Source: Acidiferrobacter sp.
Lineage (GTDB): Bacteria > Pseudomonadota > Gammaproteobacteria > Acidiferrobacterales > Acidiferrobacteraceae
Assembly (NCBI GenBank): GCA_027335965.1
Contig: DAHWGZ010000033.1
Location: 1-13,393 of the forward strand
DNA length: 13,393 bases
Direction: 5' to 3'
The translations under genes and the position numbers were made by a program. A model generated the notes under the pieces. It made no database searches. It was not told the DNA's origin and saw only the letters and a program-made list of their open reading frames with translations. This document shows, piece after piece, positions 1-8,218 of this stretch. The first letter of the stretch is position 1, and the number at the start of each line of letters is the position of its first letter.

Positions 1-7
1 CGGGGCG

Positions 8-1499
<1,492 letters not shown>

Positions 1500-1503
1500 G
1501 GGC

Positions 1504-3090
1504 ATGTCCGGACAAGCCAAGGCGGAGGCCCCAGGTGTTGAGCGGATCCTGATTCTCGATTTCGGCTCGCAATATACGCAGCTGATCGCCCGGCGCGTGC
1601 GCGAGGCCGGCGTGTACTGCGAGATCATGCCCTGCGATGCCGACGACCAGGCGATCCGCGGATTCGCGCCGCGCGGCGTGATCCTGTCGGGCAGCCCCGA
1701 GTCGGTCAATGAGCGCGATACCCCACGAATCCCGAATGCGGTGCTGGCGGCGCAGGTGCCGGTGCTCGGGATCTGCTACGGCATGCAGGCCCTGGCCGCG
1801 CAGCTCGGCGGGCAGGTGGCGGCCGCGGCGCATCGCGAATATGGTTATGCGCGCGTGCGCACCGTCGGCCATTCGCCGCTGCTCGCGGACCTAAACGACG
1901 GCGACGAGGGCGAGGCGGTGCTCGATGTCTGGATGAGCCATGGCGACCGCGTCGAGGCCTGTCCGGCCGGTTTTCTGGCGATTGCCGAGACCGACAGCGC
2001 GCCGTTTGCGGCGATCGCCGACGAGGCGCGGCGCTATTACGGCTTGCAGTTCCATCCCGAGGTCACCCATACCCGCCAGGGGCAGCGCATCATCGAGCGC
2101 TTCGTGCACGGCATCTGCGGGTGCCCGCGCGCCTGGACGGAGCGTGCGATCATCGACGGCATCCTAGCCGACATCCGCGCGCAGGTGGGCGACGAGGAGG
2201 TGGTGCTGGCGCTCTCTGGCGGTGTCGATTCCTCGGTGGTGGCGGTGCTCCTGCATCAGGCGATCGGCGACAGGCTCACCTGCGTCTTCGTGGACAACGG
2301 GCTCTTGCGGCTGCACGAGGGCGATCAGGTGATGGCGACCTTCGCCGATCATCTGGGGGTGCGGGTGATCCGCGTAGATGCCGCGGCCCGCTTCCTCGGA
2401 GCCCTGAAGGGCGTCGATGATCCGGAGCGCAAGCGCAAGATCATAGGCGAGACCTTCATCGCGGTGTTCGAGGAAGAGGCCGCGCGTCTTGCGCGCGTGC
2501 GCTGGCTTGCGCAGGGGACCATCTATCCCGATGTCATCGAGTCGGCGGGCGCCAAGGGCGGCAAGGCCCGGGTGATCAAGTCTCATCACAACGTCGGTGG
2601 TCTGCCCGAGCGTATGAAGTTGAAGCTCCTCGAGCCCTTGCGGCAGCTCTTCAAGGATGAGGTCCGGCGCATTGGGCTTAGCCTCGGACTGCCGGAGGCC
2701 ATGATCCACAGGCATCCGTTCCCGGGCCCGGGCCTGGGCGTGCGCATCCTCGGGGCGGTGGAGGAGCGCTATGCCGAGATCCTGCGGCAGGCCGACGCCA
2801 TCTTCATCGAGGAGTTGCGCCGCGCCGGCTATTACGAAAAGGTGAGCCAGGCGTTCGCGGTGTTCCTGCCGGTGCGCTCGGTGGGGGTCGTGGGCGATGG
2901 CCGCGCCTACGAGCATGTCATCGCTTTGCGTGCCGTCGAGACCATCGATTTCATGACCGCGAACTGGGCCGAACTTCCCTATGCCCTGCTTGGGCGTGTC
3001 TCGAATCGCATCATAAACGAGGTGCGCGGCGTAAGCCGCGTGGTTTACGATGTATCAGGCAAGCCGCCCGCGACTATCGAGTGGGAGTGA
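1504..3090 (+). CDS. guaA: GMP synthase (glutamine-hydrolysing)
   Basis: Converts XMP to GMP using ATP and glutamine, the step after GuaB. The protein has 528 residues, normal for the family. The N-terminal class I glutamine amidotransferase domain starts at [18 protein letters not shown] and has the triad Cys91 (GICYGMQ), His184 and Glu186 (FHPEVTH). The ATP pyrophosphatase domain has the PP-loop SGGVDSS at 238-244. The C-terminal dimerisation domain ends in the canonical [10 protein letters not shown]. The gene starts 4 bases after the guaB stop and has a GAGG-like element upstream, in keeping with translation from a shared mRNA. Its last 15 bases (3076-3090) recur at 6070-6084, marking the 3' end as an integration site. 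The reading frame is intact and its natural stop is kept. Confidence 0.97.
   Translation: MSGQAKAEAPGVERILILDFGSQYTQLIARRVREAGVYCEIMPCDADDQAIRGFAPRGVILSGSPESVNERDTPRIPNAVLAAQVPVLGICYGMQALAAQLGGQVAAAAHREYGYARVRTVGHSPLLADLNDGDEGEAVLDVWMSHGDRVEACPAGFLAIAETDSAPFAAIADEARRYYGLQFHPEVTHTRQGQRIIERFVHGICGCPRAWTERAIIDGILADIRAQVGDEEVVLALSGGVDSSVVAVLLHQAIGDRLTCVFVDNGLLRLHEGDQVMATFADHLGVRVIRVDAAARFLGALKGVDDPERKRKIIGETFIAVFEEEAARLARVRWLAQGTIYPDVIESAGAKGGKARVIKSHHNVGGLPERMKLKLLEPLRQLFKDEVRRIGLSLGLPEAMIHRHPFPGPGLGVRILGAVEERYAEILRQADAIFIEELRRAGYYEKVSQAFAVFLPVRSVGVVGDGRAYEHVIALRAVETIDFMTANWAELPYALLGRVSNRIINEVRGVSRVVYDVSGKPPATIEWE
3076..3090 (+). other. attachment site (attL-like), 3' end of guaA
   Basis: ATCGAGTGGGAGTGA, the last four codons and stop of guaA (IEWE-stop), is repeated perfectly at 6070-6084. 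The 3' end of guaA is a known integration hotspot for genomic islands with P4-type tyrosine integrases, and this 15-mer is the conserved end of the gene. Reading it as the left att site of island 1 follows from the perfect repeat plus the integrase remnant just beyond the second copy. Confidence 0.8.
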
Positions 3091-3126
3091 ATTGACGTCC
3101 TTCGAGGACTATCGCCAGCTATCGAG
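3076..3126 (+). repeat. island left-end repeat, copy 1
   Basis: The similarity to 6070-6120 runs past the 15-bp core: about 50 bases align with only four or five mismatches, including GTCCTTCG and GGACTATCGCCAGCTAT. Weaker similarity continues (GTTGGCGGT / GGTGGCGGT; GATTAAG at 3239-3245 and in the second copy). Because the match lies on the island side of the core, both elements appear to have had related left ends, as expected of two islands with related integrases. Confidence 0.8.
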
Positions 3127-3217
3127 AAACTGACGCAACGTGTGGATTCAGAAAGAAATACGTCGCGGCAGCTATCGGTGGCTATCGCCGGCGAGCAGAA
3201 AAAGTTGGCGGTAGAGC

Positions 3218-3292
3218 TGACGGTAAAAATCGAGGTCGGATTAAGACACTCTCGTTCACTATTCAGGCTTTTACCGTCTTTGACGGTAAAAG
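3218..3292 (+). repeat. TGACGGTAAAA repeats with an 11-bp inverted repeat
   Basis: TGACGGTAAAA occurs at 3218-3228 and 3281-3291. The second copy is half of a perfect inverted repeat, CTTTTACCGTC / GACGGTAAAAG (3268-3278 and 3282-3292), with a TTT loop. The same 11-mer recurs at 5989-5999 and 6212-6222. All copies lie close to an att repeat, which suggests arm-type binding sites for the integrase or its accessory factor. The hairpin alone could also act as a weak transcript end. The function is inferred. Confidence 0.6.
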
Positions 3293-3368
3293 TCTTCTCG
3301 GGAATGTGAACTTCCCCCAGTTTCGTAGACACCCCATGAAGGTGGACAATACCGAACTGAAGGTCGTC

Positions 3369-3657
3369 ATGTCAGAAGCAAAACGTCGTAAATATACCGT
3401 GAAGTTCAAGAGCGAGGCCGTACGCCAGCAGCGGGAATCGGACAAGACCATTGCCGCGGTGGCCCAGGAACTCGGCATTCATGCCAACCTGCTCGCCCGC
3501 TGGTGCCGGGAGGAACATTGTGCCGAGACTCGGGGGACCACCCGGGTTGGCCTCAAGGTCAAGGCTGACGAGCTCGTCAAGCTCAGGCGGGAGAATGAAC
3601 TCCTGCGCAAGGAGATTGCTCGAAGCGGGAGCGTTCTTTCGCAAGGAACGGTCATGA
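3369..3657 (+). pseudogene. IS3-family transposase OrfA, frameshifted
   Basis: The product begins MSEAKRRKYTVKFKSEAV, a helix-turn-helix transposase N-terminus (HTH_Tnp_1 type), and includes AAVAQELGIHANLLARW and the leucine-zipper-like region VKLRRENELLRKEI. The expected OrfA ending (LLEAGAFFRKERS, stop 3655-3657) lies in the +1 frame, so one frame change sits near 3615-3625. As a result the first frame runs straight into orfB. The ATG at 3369 has an AAGG Shine-Dalgarno a few bases upstream, and an earlier in-frame ATG at 3336 is less likely. The ATGA overlap with orfB (3654-3657) is normal IS3 layout. OrfA would have bound the IS ends for transposition. Confidence 0.75.
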
Positions 3658-3746
3658 GATATCAGGCCATTTCCGAGAATGTCGCCCGCTTTCCTGTGAG
3701 TCTTATGTGTCGCTGCCTCGAGGTCTCCAAGGCCGGCTTTTATGCC
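3654..3746 (+). pseudogene. IS3-family transposase OrfB, N-terminal fragment
   Basis: Begins MRYQAISENVARFPVSLMC and reaches SKAGFYA, the conserved start of IS3-family OrfB just before the usual YAW motif. After about 31 residues the similarity ends, and the reading continues through the antisense of the ATPase fragment to a stop at 3831-3833. The DDE catalytic domain is absent, so it cannot catalyse transposition. The junction lies in GGCCGGCTTTTATGCCGGCC (3731-3750), a short inverted repeat that may have helped the deletion. Confidence 0.75.
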
Positions 3747-3889
3747 GGCCCAAGCACGAGATCAAGTGCTTCGCAGATCGTGCTCTTACCGACGTTGTTG
3801 CCGCCGATCAGAAGCGTGTGCCCGGAGAAGTGAAGTTCCGCTTTCTTGATGCCGCGGAAGTTCTTTATCTGCAATCTTGAAACACGCAT
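3740..3889 (-). pseudogene. OLD/RecF-like ATPase (ATP-dependent endonuclease family), N-terminal fragment
   Basis: Reverse-strand reading from the ATG at 3889 gives about 48 residues, starting MRVSRLQIKNFRGIKKAELH and including the Walker A motif GGNNVGKST and then CEALDLVLG. This is the N-terminal ABC-type ATPase signature of the OLD-family nucleases and related SMC/RecF-like proteins. A strong Shine-Dalgarno (GGAGGGAGC) precedes the start. It lies 37 bases after the abiEii stop on the same strand, so it was probably the third gene of the abiE operon. The IS3 remnant cuts it off, and a TAA arises at the junction (3740-3742). Walker B and any TOPRIM nuclease domain are lost. The family call is confident only at the level of ATPase type. 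Confidence 0.75.
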
Positions 3890-3926
3890 GGCTCCCTCCA
3901 GGCAATCCTTGTTGATCTCGTTGTCG

Positions 3927-4949
3927 CTACACCGCAGCCTTGTTTACCTTGGTTTCAAGGTCAGCACATGCTTCCAACAGCTCATCGAAGGATACGGCAT
4001 TGCCTACCATCACTTCGTCCGCCAGCATGGCGGCGTAGTCCTTGGCAAGCGCCGTCTTGGCTTCGCCTGCAGGGACGATTTTCAGATGCCCCGTGGTCGC
4101 AGGCAGGTAGTCGATCACTTGGCCGTCGGCGTCTTTCTCGATGAAGAACCACGACTTGTGGCGAGCGACGGCGGTTGCCACCGCACGATCGGCCATGACG
4201 GCGGTGAAATGCGGGCTTCGGGCGATCGCAGCTAGGTCATGCCAATGGCGCGCGTAGCGTTCGCTGCGGATGCGACCCTGGGCGCAGAACACGTGCGCAG
4301 CGGTGGCCTTCTCCCAAAAGGTGCGCGCGACGCTCATGACCAGCGGCGAGGCAATGGGGAACGACACGTCAGGCAAGTGTTCGGCGATGTCGCAAGTCAC
4401 CTGGAATAGCTGATGCGGCTCGCCGGTGGCGCGCGCCCCGAACTCCAGTGTGACGACGGGCGCCACGTAACCAGTTCCTTGAGTCAAGGCAGGGTAGTGC
4501 AGGAACAGTTTGTCGTTTTCCTGCCCGCCAAGTTCGAGCCGGGCATCCAGACGCTCGCGCGTCAGGGTTGCTTGTATTACCGGCTGCACGTTCTGCTTAA
4601 TCCAGTCCGGCAGCCGATGCCGCACGGCTTGCGTCCATTTGCCGGCTTGGCTGCGACTGGCTGGCAGGTCGCCGCCTTCACCGATCAGGTCCGGGATCAG
4701 CTTGCGAATGTCGTAGGTCAGGTCGATGTCTTCGGAGAAGCGGTCGATGACCTTGTAGACCTTGGACAGCGATGTGCCGCCCTTGAAGGTCAGGTCGGCC
4801 GCCAGTGGTGACTCGAACAAGGCACACAGCGTCCACACCACCCACACGTCCTTTTCGAGCAGGTGAGCAGGGTGGCCGGTTTCGGCCCGCCCGTATTCCA
4901 GCGCCTCGCGTTGGTCTTCCTTGCTCAGGTCGAAGAAATACTCAGCCAC
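3927..4949 (-). CDS. AbiEii-type nucleotidyltransferase toxin (type IV toxin-antitoxin)
   Basis: The 340-residue protein has the AbiEii/AbiGii nucleotidyltransferase layout. HLLEKDVWVVW lies near residues 29-39, and the first catalytic motif is KGGTSLSK (56-63) followed by SEDIDL with acidic Asp74 and Asp76. A later conserved block is ARTFWEKATAAH. AbiEii toxins are nucleotidyltransferases that stop growth, in some systems by modifying tRNA, and act in phage abortive infection. The start is GTG (4949), overlapping the abiEi stop by 8 bases, which suggests translational coupling. All main motifs are present and the length is normal, so it is probably functional. A truncated ATPase gene follows 37 bases downstream. 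Confidence 0.88.
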   Translation of the reverse strand: MAEYFFDLSKEDQREALEYGRAETGHPAHLLEKDVWVVWTLCALFESPLAADLTFKGGTSLSKVYKVIDRFSEDIDLTYDIRKLIPDLIGEGGDLPASRSQAGKWTQAVRHRLPDWIKQNVQPVIQATLTRERLDARLELGGQENDKLFLHYPALTQGTGYVAPVVTLEFGARATGEPHQLFQVTCDIAEHLPDVSFPIASPLVMSVARTFWEKATAAHVFCAQGRIRSERYARHWHDLAAIARSPHFTAVMADRAVATAVARHKSWFFIEKDADGQVIDYLPATTGHLKIVPAGEAKTALAKDYAAMLADEVMVGNAVSFDELLEACADLETKVNKAAV

Positions 4950-5538
4950 GCGCGGCTTCCTCGCCGATGGCTCGTGCCATCCAGCCGGGCAGCGTCGCGC
5001 GTACCGAAGCCAGCGCCTGCCACTCGGAGCGGGGCAGGGTGCGGCGTAGCAATGCCAGCGAGGGGCCGGCGTGCGTCGGGCCGATCCAGGCCAGCGCGCG
5101 CACGGCCGCGCCGGCGGGTCGTGCGCCCAGCGCCAGCATCCAGCGCGGCGCGTGCTTTACCAGCACTTCCGAACGGCCGAGCTTGAGCTTGCGGGTGCGA
5201 CCGGATGTCAAATAGACCTCGCGGATGGGTACTTGCTGCGTCAGGCCCAAGGCATTGGCCGCGCTGGCACCGTGCGGCACGACGATTTCGCCGCTTTGCT
5301 CGGCCAGTGCCTGGACGATCTTCTCGGGCGCGGGAGCACGCGAGCCGAACCGGCCGGAAACCGGGGCAGAGTAGGCGCCCCGTGCCACGCGCAGCAGCTT
5401 GCCGGCCTGGGCCAGCCGGGAGAACGCCTGATCCACCGCCGACCGGCTTCCCAGGTGCAGGAACTCCTTGGGCGACAGCACGCCCCCCTCGGGAAGCGAG
5501 CGAGCTTGTTGCAGGATGGTTTCGGGCAATGTGTTCAT
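4942..5538 (-). CDS. AbiEi-type antitoxin and transcriptional autoregulator
   Basis: A 198-residue protein of the AbiEi (DUF6088-like) family. The N-terminal winged helix (SPKEFLHLGSRSAVDQAFSR, about 22-41) is followed by LLRVARGAYSAP and the C-terminal antitoxin part with VPHGASAANALGL and VYLTSGR. AbiEi proteins neutralise AbiEii and repress their own operon by binding inverted repeats. The ATG at 5538 has AGAGG upstream. The gene heads the operon abiEi-abiEii-ATPase. It is the same length as the second AbiEi (7103-7699) and clearly related, at roughly half identity by eye, so it is a diverged homologue and not a recent duplicate. Confidence 0.88.
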   Translation of the reverse strand: MNTLPETILQQARSLPEGGVLSPKEFLHLGSRSAVDQAFSRLAQAGKLLRVARGAYSAPVSGRFGSRAPAPEKIVQALAEQSGEIVVPHGASAANALGLTQQVPIREVYLTSGRTRKLKLGRSEVLVKHAPRWMLALGARPAGAAVRALAWIGPTHAGPSLALLRRTLPRSEWQALASVRATLPGWMARAIGEEAARG

Positions 5539-5550
5539 AGGGCACCTCTC

Positions 5551-5582
5551 GGACAGAGAAATGATACACTAGTTTCTGACAT
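5551..5582 (-). promoter_or_regulatory. imperfect operator/promoter of abiE copy 1
   Basis: On the minus strand ATGTCAGAAA is followed about 11 bases later by TTTCTCTGTCC, an imperfect inverted repeat ending 13 bases before the abiEi start. The half-site TGTCAGAA is shared with the perfect palindrome upstream of the second abiEi, which supports an AbiEi binding site. TATCAT between the arms may be the -10 element. Binding is inferred from the family's known autoregulation. Confidence 0.5.
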
Positions 5583-6069
5583 CTTGGCAGCGGCATTTCT
5601 TTCCTGTACGCCCGCGTCTTCGGCGGTGCGGTCGAGGAAAAAAGCAGGAAAGGGCGATGGGGGCTTCCTGCCGCGGTGTCGGGCGAGCTTTGAGCGATCG
5701 TCCCGAGTGCTCTTAGAAAAGTTGTCGATGTCGTAGTCTGGCTACGACTGGAGAAACAATTTCCAAATCAAAGGCGTCTTGTGGCAGACCGACCGCAGCA
5801 ACGGCCATGATTCGCTGCGCAGTAAAAATGCTATCCGACCGAACATCCCGTGAGGCTGCCCATCGTGAAGCCTGTCGGAGTGCATCGACTTGAGGGAGCT
5901 GAAGTGCGGTCGCCAGTTCGGTATGATTGAAGCTGATTGATGATGAGCCGATGCTGCGTAAGCCCGCGCCAGCAAAAGACGTGTTTTCTGACGGTAAAAG
6001 CGACGGTAAAGGCCCATGTCGATCAAAGCAAATCCCTTTAATCACGCGGACTTGCGTGACTCGTTGATG
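5583..6069. other. non-coding right part of island 1
   Basis: I see no gene with recognisable motifs here. Minus-strand frames of 94 and 110 codons are open between 5713 and 6045 but overlap each other and resemble no family I know. A small inverted repeat GTCGTAG/CTACGAC lies at 5730-5748. Near the right end, TGACGGTAAAA (5989-5999) is followed at once by CGACGGTAAA (6001-6010), matching the motifs at the left end of the island. Confidence 0.5.
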
Positions 6070-6084
6070 ATCGAGTGGGAGTGA
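6070..6084 (+). other. attachment site between tandem islands
   Basis: A perfect second copy of the guaA 3' end (ATCGAGTGGGAGTGA) in a place with no guaA coding sequence upstream. It marks the right boundary of island 1 and the left boundary of island 2, whose integrase remnant starts 235 bases further on. Recombination between this site and 3076-3090 would remove 2994 bp. I see no third copy in the window, so the far end of island 2 is outside it, diverged or lost. Confidence 0.8.
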
Positions 6085-6120
6085 TTTGAAGTCCTTCGGG
6101 GACTATCGCCAGCTATTGAT
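6070..6120 (+). repeat. island left-end repeat, copy 2
   Basis: Matches 3076-3126 with four or five mismatches in 51 bases. Looser similarity reaches the GATTAAG and TGACGGTAAAAAT (6212-6224) segments further on. It represents the left end of the second island, placed directly upstream of the integrase remnant. Confidence 0.8.
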
Positions 6121-6319
6121 GGCAAGCGCGACAAGGTGGCGGTCAAACTGACGCTGGTCTGCGAAGCTCCGATTAAGGCCCTCCCGATGACCGCGATGTC
6201 TATTTCGGTCATGACGGTAAAAATCCCCTAGAAAACTAGGCTTCGTGCGGGTTCCCGGGCATCATCAGGTTTCCTGGCCTCTGACGGCAAGAACCGTCTC
6301 GAACAGGAGGAAAACCTCG

Positions 6320-6729
6320 ATGTTGACCGACACAGCGCTACGCAACCTCAAGCCCAAGTCCGCGCTATACAAGGCCTTTGACCGCGACGGCCTGTACGGG
6401 ACCGTATCCACGACCGGTACCGTCACGTTCCGCTACGACTACCGTCTCAACGGGCGCCACGAGACGCTGACCCCTGACCATCGGCCGCTACGGGCCCGGC
6501 CGGGATTTCCGCTGGCGCTCGCCAGGGAGAAGCTGCTGGACGCCAAGCGGACCGTTGCGGAGGGCGGTCGCCGGCGCACGAGAAGCGCCGCCTGACGGTG
6601 ACCAAGATCTTCGGCGAGAACTGGGCGGTGGCTGTACGACGCAAAGATGGCCGACAGCACCCGGTCGATGCGCAAGGGCATCGTTGAGCGCGACATCCTG
6701 CCGGCGCTCAAGAACCGCCTGCTCACCGA
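6320..6729 (+). pseudogene. P4-type tyrosine integrase (DUF4102), truncated and frameshifted
   Basis: Starts with MLTDTALRNLKPKSALYKAF, the arm-binding DUF4102 N-terminus of island integrases, behind a good AGGAGG Shine-Dalgarno (6305-6310). After RHETLT a short duplication-like CTGACC disturbs the frame. Pieces reading IGRYGP, LALAREKLLDAKRTVAEG, EKRRLTV, KMADSTRSMRKGIVERDILP and LKNRLLT then follow in different frames. Similarity ends near 6729, where reversed abiEii sequence begins. The C-terminal catalytic domain with the Arg-His-Arg-Tyr residues is missing, so the enzyme is dead. Its position just inside a guaA att copy and its orientation along guaA fit an island integrase of this site. 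Confidence 0.85.
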
Positions 6730-7110
6730 TTGCTCAAGGCCGTGCTTGAGACGTGGCACGATCTCGGCGCTGAGCCAGTCCGACAAGCGCGCACGAATTT
6801 CCTGGCTCCACTTCGACTCCTGGCTCTTGCTAGACGGCAGCGGTGCATCCGCATCGCCCATCAGATCGCCGGCGATGGCGCGGATGTCTAAGTCAGGTCC
6901 ACGTCCTCAGAGAGGCGCCGGATGACGCCGTAGGCCTTCGACAAGGTTGAATACCGAGTGGTCAGTGTCGGGGCCGGCAAAGAGGTGCTGCAGCGACCAG
7001 GTCGCCCAGATGTCTTTTTCCAGCAGATGGGGTAGGAGGCCCGATGTGTTGGCCGCCGCGTCGAGCGCATCCAAGCGATCGACGGTGGAGAGCTGGAGGA
7101 ACTCAGCCAT
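6730..7110 (-). pseudogene. AbiEii-type toxin, truncated and frameshifted (copy 2)
   Basis: Begins at ATG 7110, overlapping the abiEi stop by 8 bases as in copy 1, with LLPHLLEKDIWATWSLQHLF matching the intact toxin. At about 6950 the frame changes and the expected KGGTS segment is missing. The downstream frame resumes as LSKAYGVIRRLSEDVDLT, consistent with loss of about 11 bases from the first catalytic motif. At 6889 one base of the expected DLTYDIR is lost, creating TAG. A third segment has KWSQEIRARLSDWLSAEIVP and ends at the junction with the integrase near 6730. More than half the protein is absent, so the toxin is inactive. Confidence 0.85.
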
Positions 7111-7699
7111 GGGTCACCAGGGCGCTGAGCTCTTGGGCCATCCATGCTGGCAGGCGCGACCGCGCCGACACGACTGCTTTCAGCTCTGACGGCGGCAACT
7201 TGGCGCGCAGCTTCCGGATGGCTTCCCCGGCTTTTTCCGGGCCCAGCCAAGCCAGTGCCCGCACTACTTCGCCAGCGGCCCGCCCAGGAAAGATCAGTTG
7301 CCAGATCGGCGCGTGCCGGAGCTCGACCATTTGCGTGCCCAATTTCAAGCGGCGACTGGGGCCGGACGTGAGATAGACCGCCCGCATCGGCACCTGCGTG
7401 GTCAGGCCCAGCGCGTTGGCGGCAGCTGCGCCGTGCGACACGATGGTTTCCCCACGCTGGTACGCTAGGCCCTCGACCATCTTGACGGCCGACGGCGCAC
7501 GGGTGCCAAAGCGGCTCTCGACGGGCAGGACGTAGATACCGCGGCCGGCCCGTATCAGGGTGCCGCGCTGCACCAGGCGGGACAATACTTGGTCTACGGC
7601 TGCGCGACTGCCCAGGTGCAAGAGTTCTTTGGCGGCCAAAGGAGTGCCCTCCGGCAATTCGGCGGCGTGTTTCAGAACTTGTTTGGCGAGGGTCTGCAT
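7103..7699 (-). CDS. AbiEi-type antitoxin (copy 2, orphan)
   Basis: An intact 198-residue AbiEi homologue. The winged-helix region is AAKELLHLGSRAAVDQVLSR, followed by RAGRGIYVLPV, VSHGAAAANALGL and VYLTSG, each aligning without gaps to copy 1. The ATG at 7699 has GGAG about nine bases upstream. The partner toxin gene is wrecked, so this antitoxin has no partner of its own. It could still repress its own promoter through the perfect palindrome at 7716-7743, or act on the intact AbiE system 2 kb away. Whether it can neutralise that toxin cannot be told from sequence alone. Confidence 0.88.
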   Translation of the reverse strand: MQTLAKQVLKHAAELPEGTPLAAKELLHLGSRAAVDQVLSRLVQRGTLIRAGRGIYVLPVESRFGTRAPSAVKMVEGLAYQRGETIVSHGAAAANALGLTTQVPMRAVYLTSGPSRRLKLGTQMVELRHAPIWQLIFPGRAAGEVVRALAWLGPEKAGEAIRKLRAKLPPSELKAVVSARSRLPAWMAQELSALVTHG

Positions 7700-7715
7700 G
7701 GCGATATCTCCAGAC

Positions 7716-7743
7716 TGTCAGAAGTGTGAGGATACTTCTGACA
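7716..7743 (-). promoter_or_regulatory. perfect palindromic operator of abiE copy 2
   Basis: TGTCAGAAGT (7716-7725) and ACTTCTGACA (7734-7743) form a perfect 10-bp inverted repeat with an 8-base spacer, ending 16 bases upstream of the abiEi start. Known AbiEi antitoxins repress their operons by binding inverted repeats in this position, and the half-site also occurs upstream of copy 1. It is a strong candidate autoregulatory operator. Confidence 0.7.
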
Positions 7744-7808
7744 TTTTGCAAGTACCAAGTACTTAAGGCGCGCGCGGGGCGGAGCCGACCAACCGGCGCA
7801 CATTCGAA

Positions 7809-7904
7809 CTCAACAGTGTCGTTGCCCCGCGCCTTGTTGCTGCGGATGAGGCCGATAAGGCGCGTATGTCCTTCGAGGTCGATATGGGCCTCGATGTCGG
7901 CCAT
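7809..7904 (-). pseudogene. HipA-family toxin kinase, N-terminal fragment
   Basis: The reverse-strand reading MADIEAHIDLEGHTRLIGLI continues SNKARGNDTVEFE and then stops resembling anything. This is the start of the HipA-like Ser/Thr kinase toxins that follow a HipB-type regulator. The frame stays open far beyond, but later residues are antisense of the abiE promoter and antitoxin. Only about 32 of the usual 400 or more residues remain, so there is no kinase domain. The break lies between HipA and the abiE copy 2 operator. The family call rests on this short N-terminus plus the HipB-like remnant directly upstream. Confidence 0.65.
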
Positions 7905-8190
7905 GATCGGCCGGACCCGGCGTGCGTTTGAGGCGGACGCGCTTCGGCAACTCCGCGCTGGCCAGTGTCCGGCCGACGCTGTCGTGGGCGATGTTGGCGA
8001 TCTCGCCCAAGCTATCGAGCAGGCCGAGCGCCGCAGGACGGCGGCATAGATGCCGATGCTGGCATTGGCGTCACCTGTTTCGACTTTTTGCAGGGTCGAG
8101 CGGGGCGTGTTGCGCGCTCGGCCACGATCGCCATGGGCAACCGACGTCGCCGGCGGGCGTCGTGGATCTCAGCGCCCAGCGCGCAGGGCG
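7900..8190 (-). pseudogene. HipB-like XRE-family regulator, frameshifted
   Basis: Three minus-strand frames together give an XRE helix-turn-helix protein: LGAEIHDARRRRRLPMAIVAERA, then RSTLQKVETGDANASIGIYAAVL, then ALGLLDSLGEIANIAHDSVG and AELPKRVRLKR. Frame changes lie near 8115 and 8040. No clear start codon is found upstream of 8190, so the 5' end is also damaged. Its 3' end abuts the HipA fragment, the normal hipB-hipA order. It would have been the DNA-binding antitoxin. Several lesions make it non-functional. Confidence 0.7.
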
Positions 8191-8218
8191 CGACGCACGG
8201 TGGCTGGAGGGTGGTGCG

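Larger units (their letters stand above)
3305..3746 (+). mobile_element. truncated IS3-family insertion sequence
   Basis: The left terminus starts near TGTGAACTTCCCCCAG (3305), of the type seen at IS3-family ends, and is followed by orfA and the first codons of orfB. The right part is gone: orfB stops matching at about 3746, where the sequence becomes the reverse strand of an ATPase gene. No right inverted repeat or target duplication is visible. The insertion and later deletion probably removed both the island's integrase and most of the ATPase gene. Confidence 0.8.

Noticed and set aside
2164..2916. 250-codon minus-strand frame inside guaA
   Set aside because: Shadow of guaA; the plus frame carries all GMP synthase motifs.
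3045..3332. minus-strand frame across the guaA end and island left end
   Set aside because: It spans an integration junction and the antisense of guaA, so it cannot be an ancestral gene.
5713..6045. 110-codon and 94-codon minus-strand frames in the right part of island 1
   Set aside because: They overlap in different frames, have no recognisable motif, and neither has a convincing ribosome site.
6888..7904. 338-codon minus-strand frame taken as one protein
   Set aside because: It is a chance join: its start is the HipA fragment, its middle is an off-frame reading of the abiE promoter and abiEi, and its end is an off-frame piece of abiEii.
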